Positions 35,455 to 44,677 of a stretch of 52,369 bases of DNA are shown in pieces. The notes beneath the pieces were generated by a model that made no database searches, was not told where the DNA came from, and worked only from the letters and a program-made list of their open reading frames with translations. The DNA lies in contig NZ_LJJE01000100.1 in NCBI RefSeq assembly GCF_001854765.1, forward strand, positions 1-52,369, given 5' to 3'. Positions within the stretch are counted from its first letter, which is position 1. Every line of letters begins with the position of its first letter. A program made the translations under genes and the position numbers. Source of the stretch: Vibrio sonorensis (GTDB lineage: Bacteria > Pseudomonadota > Gammaproteobacteria > Enterobacterales > Vibrionaceae).

Positions 35455-35479
35455 TCGTATTTTTAGATAAGGGAACTCA

Positions 35480-36376
35480 ATGGCAGGTATATTTTCACTG
35501 GTTCTGGTCATTATCACCTTAGTGACAGGCATCGTATGGGCATTTGAAAAACTGGTTTGGGCTAAGCAACGCAAAGCAAAACTAGCTGAAATTGAAGCAA
35601 ATACTAATGGTCTCGACGCTGCAGTTATTGCAAAAGCACACAAGCAGCCGTGGTGGATCGAAAACAGTGTCTCTATCTTCCCAGTGATTGGATTTGTCTT
35701 GGTACTGCGTTCTTTTATCTATGAACCGTTTCAGATCCCATCGGGCTCCATGATGCCAACCCTTCTGGTTGGCGACTTTATCTTGGTTGAAAAGTTTTCC
35801 TATGGGCTTAAAGACCCAGTGTGGCGCACACAGTTGGTAGAAACTGGTAAGCCTGAACGCGGGGATATCGCGGTGTTTAAATACCCTCAGCAACCTTCTA
35901 TTGACTACATTAAACGCGTTATAGGTTTGCCAGGTGATACAGTTCGCTACAGTGCGCGTAAAGAGCTGTGTATTCAAAAAGCGGGTGCGTCTAAATGTGA
36001 ACCGGTGAAGCTGTCCAACGTGATAGAAAGCCCGTTTGTTCAAGGCAAAATTCCACTGATTCAACTCGATGAAAAATTGGGTGAAGAAACCCACCAAGTT
36101 TTGGTTAACCCACTGCGACGCGATCGCACCAGTGAATATCGCCCACGCAGCAACGTCAATGAATGGGTTGTACCGCAGGGCCACTATTTTGTGATGGGTG
36201 ATAACCGCGACAACAGTCTAGACAGCCGCTACTGGGGATTTGTACCTGAGAGTAACTTAGTGGGCAAAGCTGTCGGTATTTGGATCAGTTTCGAACGTGA
36301 ACGAGGTGCAGATAGCGTTCTGCCTTCATGGATCCCAACAGGGGTTCGTTTTAACCGCATTGGCGGAATACATTAA
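35480..36376 (+). CDS. lepB: signal peptidase I
   Basis: The product is 298 aa. Two N-terminal membrane segments (about 4-22 and 62-80) precede the periplasmic catalytic domain. The catalytic serine is S90 in PSGSMMPTLL and the general base is K145 in DYIKRVIGLPGD. The GDNRDNSLDSRYWG box is present. It removes signal peptides from exported proteins. It is followed 15 bases later by rnc, the conserved lepB-rnc-era order. Confidence 0.97.
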   Translation: MAGIFSLVLVIITLVTGIVWAFEKLVWAKQRKAKLAEIEANTNGLDAAVIAKAHKQPWWIENSVSIFPVIGFVLVLRSFIYEPFQIPSGSMMPTLLVGDFILVEKFSYGLKDPVWRTQLVETGKPERGDIAVFKYPQQPSIDYIKRVIGLPGDTVRYSARKELCIQKAGASKCEPVKLSNVIESPFVQGKIPLIQLDEKLGEETHQVLVNPLRRDRTSEYRPRSNVNEWVVPQGHYFVMGDNRDNSLDSRYWGFVPESNLVGKAVGIWISFERERGADSVLPSWIPTGVRFNRIGGIH

Positions 36377-36391
36377 CCTTATAGAGAGTGT

Positions 36392-37069
36392 ATGACTTCT
36401 CAAATTAGTATATTGGAAAAAAAGCTTGGCTATACCTTTAAGGATGGCCAGCTTATCCATTTGGCACTGACTCACCGCAGTGCCAATAGTAAACACAACG
36501 AGCGTCTTGAGTTTCTGGGCGATTCAATTTTAAGTTTTGTCATTGCAGACGATTTGTACCACCGTTTCCCTAAAGTCAATGAAGGGGACATGAGTCGCAT
36601 GCGCGCTACCTTAGTTAGAGGGAATACGCTTGCGGAGCTGGGTCGAGAGTTTGAGCTGGGAGAGTACTTAAAATTAGGTCCAGGTGAGTTGAAAAGTGGC
36701 GGTTTCCGCCGTGATTCCATCCTGGCGGATGCGGTAGAAGCGATCATAGGTGCGATTTATCTAGATAGTGATATCGAGGAAGTGCGTACTATCATCCTTA
36801 ACTGGTACCAGCAGCGCCTAGAAGCAATTAAGCCTGGCGCGTCACAAAAAGATCCCAAGACTCGCCTGCAAGAATTTTTGCAGGGTAGAAGAAAGCCACT
36901 GCCAGTCTATACAGTGACTAATATTAAAGGTGAAGCACATAACCAGCAGTTTACGGTTTCGTGTGAAGTGGCAGGCATCGGAGAGCCTGTTATCGGTAAA
37001 GGTACCAGTCGTCGCAAGGCAGAACAGGCGGCTGCGGAACTGGCTCTGGAGCAACTAAGCAATGGCTGA
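36392..37069 (+). CDS. rnc: ribonuclease III
   Basis: The product is 225 aa. The signature NERLEFLGDSIL (residues 36-47) holds the metal-binding acidic residues, with a second acidic cluster at DAVEAIIGAIYLD. A C-terminal double-stranded RNA-binding domain spans about 154-225. It cleaves double-stranded RNA, including rRNA precursors. Its end overlaps era by 8 bases. Confidence 0.97.
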   Translation: MTSQISILEKKLGYTFKDGQLIHLALTHRSANSKHNERLEFLGDSILSFVIADDLYHRFPKVNEGDMSRMRATLVRGNTLAELGREFELGEYLKLGPGELKSGGFRRDSILADAVEAIIGAIYLDSDIEEVRTIILNWYQQRLEAIKPGASQKDPKTRLQEFLQGRRKPLPVYTVTNIKGEAHNQQFTVSCEVAGIGEPVIGKGTSRRKAEQAAAELALEQLSNG

Positions 37070-38036
37070 GTCTAACGACAACAACGAATTTGATATTGAC
37101 ACTTACTTTGCCTCACACGGTGAAGCCAGTTCACCTGAGAACCAACATTGTGGTTTTATCGCGATTGTTGGGCGTCCCAATGTTGGTAAGTCCACCCTAT
37201 TGAATCGCATTTTAGGGCAGAAGATTTCGATTACTTCGCGCAAGCCGCAAACCACTCGTCACCGCATTATGGGTGTTGATACTGACGGTGATTACCAAGC
37301 GATTTACGTGGATACCCCTGGGCTTCATATCGAAGAAAAACGCGCTATAAACCGTTTGATGAATCGCGCAGCAAACTCGTCTTTGAGTGATGTAAACCTA
37401 GTTTTCTTCTTGGTCGATGGTACGCAGTGGACCAAAGATGACGAGATGGTTCTGACTAAGTTGCAGAAGTCGAACTTCCCAGTAGTACTTTGTGTAAACA
37501 AAGTCGATAACGTAAAAGATCGCAATGACGTGATGCTGCATATGTCGGAAATGTCCAAGAAGATGGAATTTGTTGACGTTGTGCCTATTTCGGCCAAGCA
37601 CGGCAAGAATATCGAAGTGCTACAAAAGCACGTACGTGAACATCTGCCCAAAGCGACGCACCACTTCCCAGAAGAGTACGTTACCGACCGTTCTCAGCGT
37701 TTTATGGCGTCGGAAATTGTACGCGAAAAGTTGATGCGTTTTACTGGTGAAGAGCTTCCATACTCGGTGACGGTAGAGATCGAACGCTTCGATTACAACC
37801 CAGAAACCGATGGTTTCCATATCAATGCTTTGATTCTTGTCGAACGCAATGGTCAAAAGAAAATGGTTATTGGTAAAGGCGGAGAAAAGATCAAGACTAT
37901 TGGTCGCGAAGCACGCCTAGATATGGAAGAGCTGTTTGGCCGTAAGGTGTACTTAGAAACTTGGGTTAAAGTGAAATCCGGCTGGGCAGATGACGAACGC
38001 GCACTTCGCTCACTCGGTTACATTGACGATTTGTAA
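37062..38036 (+). CDS. era: GTPase Era
   Basis: The product is 324 aa, about 20 residues longer than E. coli Era at the N terminus (an acidic, Asn-rich extension before GFIAIVGRPNVGKST). GTPase motifs are GRPNVGKST (37-45), DTPG (84-87) and NKVD (146-149). The C-terminal KH domain carries VIGKGGEKIKTIG and binds the 3' end of 16S rRNA. It overlaps rnc and is followed by a terminator before recO. Confidence 0.97.
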   Translation: MAESNDNNEFDIDTYFASHGEASSPENQHCGFIAIVGRPNVGKSTLLNRILGQKISITSRKPQTTRHRIMGVDTDGDYQAIYVDTPGLHIEEKRAINRLMNRAANSSLSDVNLVFFLVDGTQWTKDDEMVLTKLQKSNFPVVLCVNKVDNVKDRNDVMLHMSEMSKKMEFVDVVPISAKHGKNIEVLQKHVREHLPKATHHFPEEYVTDRSQRFMASEIVREKLMRFTGEELPYSVTVEIERFDYNPETDGFHINALILVERNGQKKMVIGKGGEKIKTIGREARLDMEELFGRKVYLETWVKVKSGWADDERALRSLGYIDDL

Positions 38037-38060
38037 ATCCGTCGACTCAAGATTTAATAT

Positions 38061-38084
38061 AAGGAGCCATTTGGCTCCTTTTTT
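38061..38084 (+). terminator. terminator between era and recO
   Basis: AAGGAGCC (38061-38068) pairs with GGCTCCTT (38073-38080) around an ATTT loop, followed by T6. It probably separates lepB-rnc-era from recO-pdxJ-acpS, wholly or in part. Confidence 0.88.
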
Positions 38085-38109
38085 GACTGATGAATAGGAA
38101 CGGTTCAAT

Positions 38110-38837
38110 ATGACCGACGGCTTGCAACGCTGTTTTGTGCTTCATCGCAGACCATATAGCGAATCCAGTTTAATCCTCGATGTTTTTAGCGAGGAGTATG
38201 GACGCGTGACGCTATTGTCTAAAGGTGCAAGAAGTAAGCGTTCCAATCTGAAAGGCGCTTTGCAACCTTTTACACCACTGTTGTTAAAATGGTCGGGGAA
38301 AGGTTCAATGAAGACCTTACGTCAAGCAGAACCCATCAGTTTAGGATTACCTTTAACAGGGATAAATCTCTATTCCGCTATGTATGTCAATGAGTTAGTT
38401 GGGCGTGTATTGGCAGCAGAGGTGCCAGTGCCTGCTCTGTTTCACGACTACCTCAATGCGCTGACAGAACTGGCGCAGTGTGAAAACCCAGAGCCAGCCT
38501 TACGCCGATTTGAGCTAGCGTTGTTATCTTCTATGGGATACGGAGTGGACTTTTTGCACTGCGCGGGTACTGGTGAACCGATAGAGCGACAATGACGTAT
38601 AGGTATAGAGAAGAAAAAGGATTTATCGCTTCGGTCAGAAAAGATAACTTAACTTTCTTAGGTGATGAGCTGATCGCCATTAGCGAGCGACGATTTACCA
38701 CAAAAGCGCAATTGAAAGCGGCAAAACGCTTTACACGAGTAGCCTTAAAGCCTTATCTTGGCGGCAAACCATTAAAAAGCAGGGAACTGTTCCTGTCACA
38801 ATTAAGCTTTCCCAGAGCACGGAGTATTGGAAAATGA
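38110..38837 (+). CDS. recO: DNA repair protein RecO, interrupted by a 1-base frameshift
   Basis: The first frame (MTDGLQRCFVLHRRPYSESS) stops at 38595; the rest (MTYRYREEKGFIASVRKDNL) ends at 38837 in another frame. At 38584-38586 GAG should read GAGG. Adding the G gives EPIEATMTYRYREEKG and a 242-residue protein, the normal RecO length. RecO has an N-terminal OB fold and loads RecA on gapped DNA with RecR. Its stop overlaps pdxJ by 4 bases, so coupling to pdxJ would be lost by the frameshift if it were real. Confidence 0.92.
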
Positions 38838-39565
38838 GCTCAATTTATCTTGGTGTGAATATCGACCATATCGCCACTTTACGCAATGCACGTGGTACGA
38901 AATACCCTGATCCGGTGCACGCGGCAGAGATTGCAGAGCGCGCAGGTGCAGACGGTATTACCATTCACCTGCGGGAAGATCGACGTCATATTTTAGATCG
39001 CGACGTTCGCATTCTACGCGAAACTATCCAAACCCGCATGAACTTGGAAATGGCCGTCACAGATGAAATGGTTGAGATCGCGTTAAACACCAATCCAGAA
39101 TACGTTTGTCTAGTGCCTGAAAAACGCGAAGAACTGACTACAGAAGGCGGTTTGGACGTGGTTGGTCAACTTGATAAGGTTAAGGCTGCTACCCAAAAGC
39201 TAACGGAAGCAGGCATAAAAGTGTCGCTCTTCATTGATGCTGATCGCGAGCAAATTGACGCGGCCAAAGCGTGTGGAGCTCCATTTATTGAGCTTCATAC
39301 CGGTCATTATGCAGACGCAAAAACCGAAGAAGATCAGCAAGACGAGCTGAAAAAGATCGCTGCTGGTGCAAGTTATGCCACGGATCTAGGTATTACTGTT
39401 AATGCTGGGCATGGTCTGACTTATCACAATGTCGCGCCTATTGCGGCTATACCTGAAATATACGAGTTGAACATTGGCCACTCCATCATTGGGCGTGCGG
39501 TATTTGATGGCTTAGAACGCGCGGTGGCAGATATGAAAGCACTGATGGTAGCGGCTCGACGTTAA
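38834..39565 (+). CDS. pdxJ: pyridoxine 5'-phosphate synthase
   Basis: The product is 243 aa and a TIM barrel enzyme that forms pyridoxine phosphate from 1-deoxyxylulose 5-phosphate and 3-amino-2-oxopropyl phosphate. LGVNIDHIATLRNARGTKYPDPVHAA at the N terminus and VNAGHGLTYHN and ELNIGHSIIGRA near the end are characteristic. It sits between recO and acpS, overlapping both, the conserved order. Confidence 0.97.
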   Translation: MSSIYLGVNIDHIATLRNARGTKYPDPVHAAEIAERAGADGITIHLREDRRHILDRDVRILRETIQTRMNLEMAVTDEMVEIALNTNPEYVCLVPEKREELTTEGGLDVVGQLDKVKAATQKLTEAGIKVSLFIDADREQIDAAKACGAPFIELHTGHYADAKTEEDQQDELKKIAAGASYATDLGITVNAGHGLTYHNVAPIAAIPEIYELNIGHSIIGRAVFDGLERAVADMKALMVAARR

Positions 39566-39951
39566 TGGCAATTGTAGGCTTAGGGACGGATATTGCAGAG
39601 ATAGAGCGAGTAGAAAAAGCGCTCAATCGAAGTGGAGTAGGCTTTGCTAAACGCATTCTTACCGACAGTGAAATGCAAAAATTTTCCGCCACTAAACAGC
39701 AAAGTCGATACTTAGCAAAGCGCTTTGCGGCTAAAGAAGCCGCTTCAAAAGCACTGGGAACGGGCATTGCGCAGGGAATTACGTTTCACGATTTTGAAGT
39801 GAGTAATGACGACCTTGGGCGCCCGGTTCTAAGCCTATCGAACAAAGCCTTAGAAAGAGCAGAAACCCTCAAAGTGACCGGTATCCATCTGACGATTTCT
39901 GATGAAAGGCATTATGCGGTAGCCACGGTGATTTATGAAGCTACCCCATAG
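39565..39951 (+). CDS. acpS: holo-[acyl-carrier-protein] synthase
   Basis: The product is 128 aa. It transfers 4'-phosphopantetheine from CoA to acyl carrier protein. Metal-binding D9 (GLGTDIAEI) and E58 (KRFAAKEAASKAL) match the AcpS family. Its start shares one base with the pdxJ stop. A terminator follows. Confidence 0.96.
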   Translation: MAIVGLGTDIAEIERVEKALNRSGVGFAKRILTDSEMQKFSATKQQSRYLAKRFAAKEAASKALGTGIAQGITFHDFEVSNDDLGRPVLSLSNKALERAETLKVTGIHLTISDERHYAVATVIYEATP

Positions 39952-39979
39952 AAAAATCCCTCGAACTGATCGAGGGATT
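39952..39979. terminator. terminator between acpS and the oxidoreductase gene
   Basis: AATCCCTCGA (39955-39964) pairs with TCGAGGGATT (39970-39979). The five A at the left edge are T5 on the minus strand, so it ends the minus-strand oxidoreductase gene and may also stop acpS transcripts. Confidence 0.8.
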
Positions 39980-39991
39980 ATTTAAAAACGC

Positions 39992-40660
39992 TTAGATAAC
40001 ATCTGCCCAAGCACTATATGGAAGCTCTTGTTCTCTTGTCGCTTTCGCCATCGCTTCTTCCATCTCTTTTACATTTTGGGGAAAACAGTAAGCGGGTTTA
40101 CTTCTTTCAAATCGCCAGCTATCCGCTAATTTACCACCGTCTACGGGATCAAATCCCAGTTGATCAATTAAGTCCATTACGCGCTTTTTCGCCTGCTCAT
40201 TGTCACTGGCTACGGGTAGCGCTCGGCGCTTTTGTTCTCCCTTGGGCTTAGCATCGCGGTTAATATGACTGGCAATAATATTGTTGAATACTTTTACAAT
40301 GGTTGATTGAGTGAGATGTGCAGCGAGTAGCTCACTAGTGGTCGATTCAAATCTATCTAGTACGTCAATGGCGCCATCTCTATCGGGGTAGTAGTTGTTC
40401 GCATCGAGAATCAGTTTACCCGCAAAGTACTGCTTTGGTAGTTGATCAATGTTAGAGAGTGGTATTGCAACCACTATTGCGTCTGCAAACTGACAAGCTT
40501 CTTCAACAGTACCGAGTTTTGCTTGCGGTAAACTACCCATCAAACTAAATAGCGTTTTTGGATCTCGTGAGTTGGCGATCGTTACCTCGTGATTGTTTGC
40601 AATCAATAGTTCCGCCACTGCTTTACCGACAAATCCCGCGCCAATAATTCCAAATTTCAT
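39992..40660 (-). CDS. NAD(P)-binding oxidoreductase, F420-reductase-like fold
   Basis: The product is 222 aa. The N terminus MKFGIIGAGFVGKAVAELLIANNHEV is a dinucleotide-binding fold and NSRDP suggests NADP preference. The ADAIVVAIPLSNI and VKVFNNIIASHI segments match the NADPH-dependent F420 reductase-like family, members of which in bacteria use other acceptors or have unknown ones. It is divergent from a LysR regulator 124 bases away, which probably controls it. The pair is inserted in an otherwise conserved acpS-varS region. Confidence 0.8.
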   Translation of the reverse strand: MKFGIIGAGFVGKAVAELLIANNHEVTIANSRDPKTLFSLMGSLPQAKLGTVEEACQFADAIVVAIPLSNIDQLPKQYFAGKLILDANNYYPDRDGAIDVLDRFESTTSELLAAHLTQSTIVKVFNNIIASHINRDAKPKGEQKRRALPVASDNEQAKKRVMDLIDQLGFDPVDGGKLADSWRFERSKPAYCFPQNVKEMEEAMAKATREQELPYSAWADVI

Positions 40661-40765
40661 TTTTACACCTTATCTAGTTTGGAGAACGTTTCGCTCTCAA
40701 TTAACAGTGTGATAATGTTATTGGTATGTCTTTTGTTGTTAAATGGCATAAAAATTTAAACACTA

Positions 40766-40780
40766 ACAACTAAAAGTTGT
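40766..40780. promoter_or_regulatory. inverted repeat before the LysR gene
   Basis: ACAACT-AAA-AGTTGT (40766-40780) lies 4 bases before the LysR gene's ATG, where a ribosome site would normally be. It may be an autoregulatory operator. Confidence 0.35.
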
Positions 40781-40784
40781 AAAT

Positions 40785-41672
40785 ATGGATAAATTAAGTG
40801 CAATGACGACCTTCGTTCAAACGGTTGACGGAGGATCGTTTACTTCAGCGAGTAAAAAACTGGGTATCTCACAGCAAATGGTTGCAAAACAAGTAGCAAA
40901 CTTGGAGCAACACTTAGGGGTAACCTTAATTCAGCGAACCACCCGCAGTCACCAGTTAACAGCATTTGGAGAGGTGTATTATCAGCGCTGTAAGCAGATT
41001 TTACAGGATATCAAAGTGGCAGAACTGCTTAGCCACACCTTAAAAAATACACCAGCGGGAAAACTCAAAGTGAGTGCGCCGAGAGCCTTTGGTGCTTTTA
41101 GTTTGACTGACTTTCTCACCGATTTTCTCGAACGTTACCCGGAGATTGAAGTGGATGTGCACCTATCAGATGAATATGTGGATGTTCAAGGTGGCGACTT
41201 TGATGCGGTTTTTCGAGTTGGCAAGTTAGAAGATTCATCGTTAGTAGCGAGAAAATTGATGGATTACAAAATCATCTGTTGTGCATCTCCTGACTATTTA
41301 AGGCGCTCTGGTACGCCGAAATCTCCTGACGAACTTATTGAACATCAGTGTTTGGGCTATCTTTCTGAAGGATCGGTTAATCTAAATGTGTGGAAGTTCT
41401 ATCGCGAGCAAGAGACGTTTAAAGTTATGGTGAACTCTCGATTAAAAGTGAATGAAAGTCGAGCGATGTTGGCGGCGGTGTTAAACGGATTTGGTATCGC
41501 TATGGTGCCTGAACTTATGGTGGCCAGAGAGCTTGCTGCCGGAAACTTGATTCAGGTTTTACCAGAGTATGAAGCGTTGTCGAGAGAGTTTAACTTGGTT
41601 TATCGCCAGGACCCTTTTCAAACGGCAACCATGTCTGCTTTTATTGAAGCCGTTATTGCTCGCTATCGATAG
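40785..41672 (+). CDS. LysR family transcriptional regulator
   Basis: The product is 295 aa. The N-terminal helix-turn-helix (about 1-60: DKLSAMTTFVQTVDGGSFTSASKKLGISQQMVAKQVANLEQHLG) and the C-terminal effector domain (VAAVLNGFGIAMVPELMV) mark the CrgA-like branch of the family. No clear Shine-Dalgarno sequence precedes the ATG. It is transcribed away from the oxidoreductase gene, the usual arrangement for a LysR regulator and its target. The effector is unknown. Confidence 0.88.
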   Translation: MDKLSAMTTFVQTVDGGSFTSASKKLGISQQMVAKQVANLEQHLGVTLIQRTTRSHQLTAFGEVYYQRCKQILQDIKVAELLSHTLKNTPAGKLKVSAPRAFGAFSLTDFLTDFLERYPEIEVDVHLSDEYVDVQGGDFDAVFRVGKLEDSSLVARKLMDYKIICCASPDYLRRSGTPKSPDELIEHQCLGYLSEGSVNLNVWKFYREQETFKVMVNSRLKVNESRAMLAAVLNGFGIAMVPELMVARELAAGNLIQVLPEYEALSREFNLVYRQDPFQTATMSAFIEAVIARYR

Positions 41673-41675
41673 ACC

Positions 41676-41708
41676 CCCACCTTTGAAGCGCTCGGCATCA
41701 AAGGCGGG
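41676..41708. repeat. inverted repeat between convergent LysR and varS genes
   Basis: CCTTTGA (41680-41686) pairs with TCAAAGG (41698-41704) and, across one mismatch, CCC with GGG. No clear T-run is seen on either side, so terminator activity is doubtful. Confidence 0.4.
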
Positions 41709-41717
41709 TGATAGGGA

Positions 41718-44519
41718 CTACGAAATTTGATTTCCATCTAGATAAGGTTCAGCACTGGCTGCTACTTTTTCCATTTCATCTTGAAGCTCAAACAGCTCTG
41801 GCTCTATATCAGTGATAGCAGAGCCACTGCGCAATGCTTTTTCGACTTCTGCACACACCTTTTTCAACCTAGGCACGCCAGAGTATGAACAACTTCCGTG
41901 TAGCTTGTGGATGTGGTGGACAAGGGTGTCGATATCAAAATTATTTAGATCCAGAGCCTGCTCGACAATCGAACTGACTTCTGGAATAGAATCGACCAGC
42001 ATCTGCAACATATCCTTAGCAAGATCTTCTTTGTTGGCCGACTGCTTCAAAGCAGCTTGCCAATCAATAATGATATTGCTGTGCTCTTCTGGAATGACTT
42101 GAGTCTGGAGTATGGGTTCAGGTGTCTTGTGCAGATCAAGTTTCTCAACGTCACCGGTGATGGCTTGGGGGCTCCAATGCAATAAAACTTGCTGTAAGAC
42201 GTGCTCTTCTATCGGCTTAGTCAGATAATCATCCATCCCCGCGCTTAACAGGCGATCACGTTCACCACTCATCGCATGGGCGGTAACGGCGATAATCGGC
42301 GTTTCGCTATTAAGAGTCTCCGCTTTGATTTTTCTACATGCCGTGACGCCATCCATATGCGGCATCTGAATATCCATAAGAATGATATCAAAGTGCGTTT
42401 TACTCGCCTGTTCCACCGCTTCTAAACCGTTGGTGCAAGTGACCACTCGTTCAACGCGCTCTTGAAGAAGAGCGCTGATAAGCTTCAAGTTAGCTGGATT
42501 GTCATCGACGGCCATAACCGTTAATGGCAGTTTTTCGTGTTCAGCGACTTCTTCTATTACCTCTGGTAACGATAGGTGCTCTTGGTTAGAGGCAAGAGTT
42601 TGCAACAACTTTCTGCGCGAAAGTGGCTTGGTGATGCAGTCCACCCCAAACGTCTGAATCAAGTGATCTGACATTGCCAAAGCGGTGCTAGGCATACCCA
42701 CTACGACTTGAGGTGCGCAAGATTGTGCTTTAACTACCCACTCCTCAACCAGTTGGTACTCCTCAGAACGGTTAGGGGAGAGATTGAGCAGCACATAGTC
42801 GTGCGCTTCTGGCTCTTCGGGAATTGAAGAGCGATAAGTGACAATTAAGCCAGCTTGTACCAGCATTTGTTGAGTTACCGATGCGGCTTGCATATTAGGT
42901 TCAACCAACATCAGCGTGCGCTGAGCCAAAGAAGCAGCTTCGATAAGTTCACTTACTGGCATATCAGTCGCGTGAAGCTTAATGGTAAACCAGAAGGTGG
43001 AACCTTGGTGGAGGCGGCTGGTTAAGCTAATCTCTCCTCCCATCTGGCTAACCAGTTTCTGGGTAATAACCAAACCTAACCCCGTTCCGCCATATCGACG
43101 CGATATGCTGGCATCGGCTTGACTAAAGGCTTGGAAAAGCTGTGCTTGCTGACGCTCTGAAATCCCGATGCCAGTATCGCGAACCATAAACTGAAGCTCG
43201 ACGGAATCTTCTTTTTGAGAGCGAAGCTCTACGCTGATATCGATATTACCTCGCTCAGTAAACTTAATTGAGTTTCCAACTAAGTTAGTAAGTACTTGCT
43301 GAATTCGAAGTGGGTCGCCAACTAAACCGGTAGGGATCTTAGGGTCGACTTTTAGCGTGATTTCTAGACCTTTCTCATGGGCACTAGTGGCTTGAAGAGA
43401 GACCACCTCTTCTAAGGTTTCTTGGAACTCAAATGGGATATTTTCCAGGGCAAGTTTGCCCGCCTCAAGCTTAGAAAAATCGAGGATGTCATTAATAATA
43501 TTGAGTAAGTTATTGGCGGATTTTTCTATGGTTTGCAGATAGTCCGTCTGGCTATTAGTTAACTTGGTTTTTAGCATCTGGCGAGTAAAACCAATGACGC
43601 CGTTTAATGGCGTTCTCAGCTCGTGGGACATGTTCGCCAAGAACTCAGATTTTACCCGAGCCGCTTCCTGAGCACGTTTTTTGGCGATATCTAGCTCGAC
43701 GTTTTGGATTTCAAGCTGTTCTAATGTTTCACGAAGATCCGAAGTGGCTTGGTCAATACTGTGCTGCATCTCAACGTGGTATTCCGACAGGGAAACCGCC
43801 ATTGCATTGATACCGTTTTTCAGCGAATCGAGCTCGCCATGCATTTTTCCTTCGATACGAACATCTAGGTGACCGCGGCGAATTCTATCCACCATATTCT
43901 TCATATGAGAGATAGGGCGCGTAACGTCGTGCATTAATCGAAACGCAAAGACAGCGGAGAGTCCCAGCCCCGTTAACAGTACTAAGCACGCCGAAAAGAT
44001 TTCTTGATATTGCTGGAGTCGCAAGGAGGAGAGATCCAGTTCAATCGCCACATACCCCATGGCAGGGTTGGTTGCAGGTCCTTGAGGCGACGCAACTAAA
44101 CCGCTTTCGGCAATAACAGGAGCTCTAAGGATGAGTGTATTGTCTACTAAGTGTGATGAAATACTTAGTGGTATAGGTTCATTGCGCGGAAAAGTCAGCG
44201 CTTCAAAGTTGGGGTGAAAGTTCGAGGTAACAAACAGTTCGTGCTTGTAATCGAAAACCGCAATACTGCGCACGAATTTCGAATTCTTGCGGTGGGCATA
44301 ACTAATGATGCGTCTTACCGATTCGCGGCTATTGTTTTTAAGCCCCTCTTCACTGGCGATAGCGAGTGGCTCAATGATGCTCATTCCCGAATTGATAACT
44401 TGTCGTTCAAGATCGTGGTAGCGATTAAAAGAGAAAAAGGCACTTAATAGCAAACCAATAATCAATGTTGGTGCTAAGGTGAGAGTAATTACACGGGCTC
44501 TTAAGCCATATCTTGTCAT
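41718..44519 (-). CDS. varS: hybrid sensor histidine kinase VarS (BarA)
   Basis: The product is 933 aa. Order of parts: membrane helix (about 10-31), periplasmic sensor, second helix (174-196), HAMP and coiled coil (200-290), HisKA with phospho-H299 (FLANMSHELRTPLNG), ATPase domain (to about 515, with DTGIGIS and GGTGLGL), a degenerate receiver (535-650), a true receiver (666-780, D716 in LMDIQMP), and an Hpt domain with H871 (IHKLHGS). This is the BarA/VarS phosphorelay kinase, which acts on UvrY/VarA and so on Csr small RNAs. The response regulator is not in the window. It is divergent from rlmD, as in relatives. Confidence 0.94.
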   Translation of the reverse strand: MTRYGLRARVITLTLAPTLIIGLLLSAFFSFNRYHDLERQVINSGMSIIEPLAIASEEGLKNNSRESVRRIISYAHRKNSKFVRSIAVFDYKHELFVTSNFHPNFEALTFPRNEPIPLSISSHLVDNTLILRAPVIAESGLVASPQGPATNPAMGYVAIELDLSSLRLQQYQEIFSACLVLLTGLGLSAVFAFRLMHDVTRPISHMKNMVDRIRRGHLDVRIEGKMHGELDSLKNGINAMAVSLSEYHVEMQHSIDQATSDLRETLEQLEIQNVELDIAKKRAQEAARVKSEFLANMSHELRTPLNGVIGFTRQMLKTKLTNSQTDYLQTIEKSANNLLNIINDILDFSKLEAGKLALENIPFEFQETLEEVVSLQATSAHEKGLEITLKVDPKIPTGLVGDPLRIQQVLTNLVGNSIKFTERGNIDISVELRSQKEDSVELQFMVRDTGIGISERQQAQLFQAFSQADASISRRYGGTGLGLVITQKLVSQMGGEISLTSRLHQGSTFWFTIKLHATDMPVSELIEAASLAQRTLMLVEPNMQAASVTQQMLVQAGLIVTYRSSIPEEPEAHDYVLLNLSPNRSEEYQLVEEWVVKAQSCAPQVVVGMPSTALAMSDHLIQTFGVDCITKPLSRRKLLQTLASNQEHLSLPEVIEEVAEHEKLPLTVMAVDDNPANLKLISALLQERVERVVTCTNGLEAVEQASKTHFDIILMDIQMPHMDGVTACRKIKAETLNSETPIIAVTAHAMSGERDRLLSAGMDDYLTKPIEEHVLQQVLLHWSPQAITGDVEKLDLHKTPEPILQTQVIPEEHSNIIIDWQAALKQSANKEDLAKDMLQMLVDSIPEVSSIVEQALDLNNFDIDTLVHHIHKLHGSCSYSGVPRLKKVCAEVEKALRSGSAITDIEPELFELQDEMEKVAASAEPYLDGNQIS

Positions 44520-44677
44520 TCTGATCTAAACATCACGGTGTGGATATGGGAAAATGACCATTAATATAAGTATAAATACAATAGCCGTCGAAACGATAAG
44601 CATAATCAAGACGCACGGCTCATACAATGATTCAAGCGACAAAAGGTGAAGCTTGGACAGCAATTGAGAGCAAGACA

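Noticed and set aside
35582..36184. 200-codon antisense frame inside lepB
   Set aside because: It is a shadow of a well-conserved gene, has no family likeness and no expression signals.
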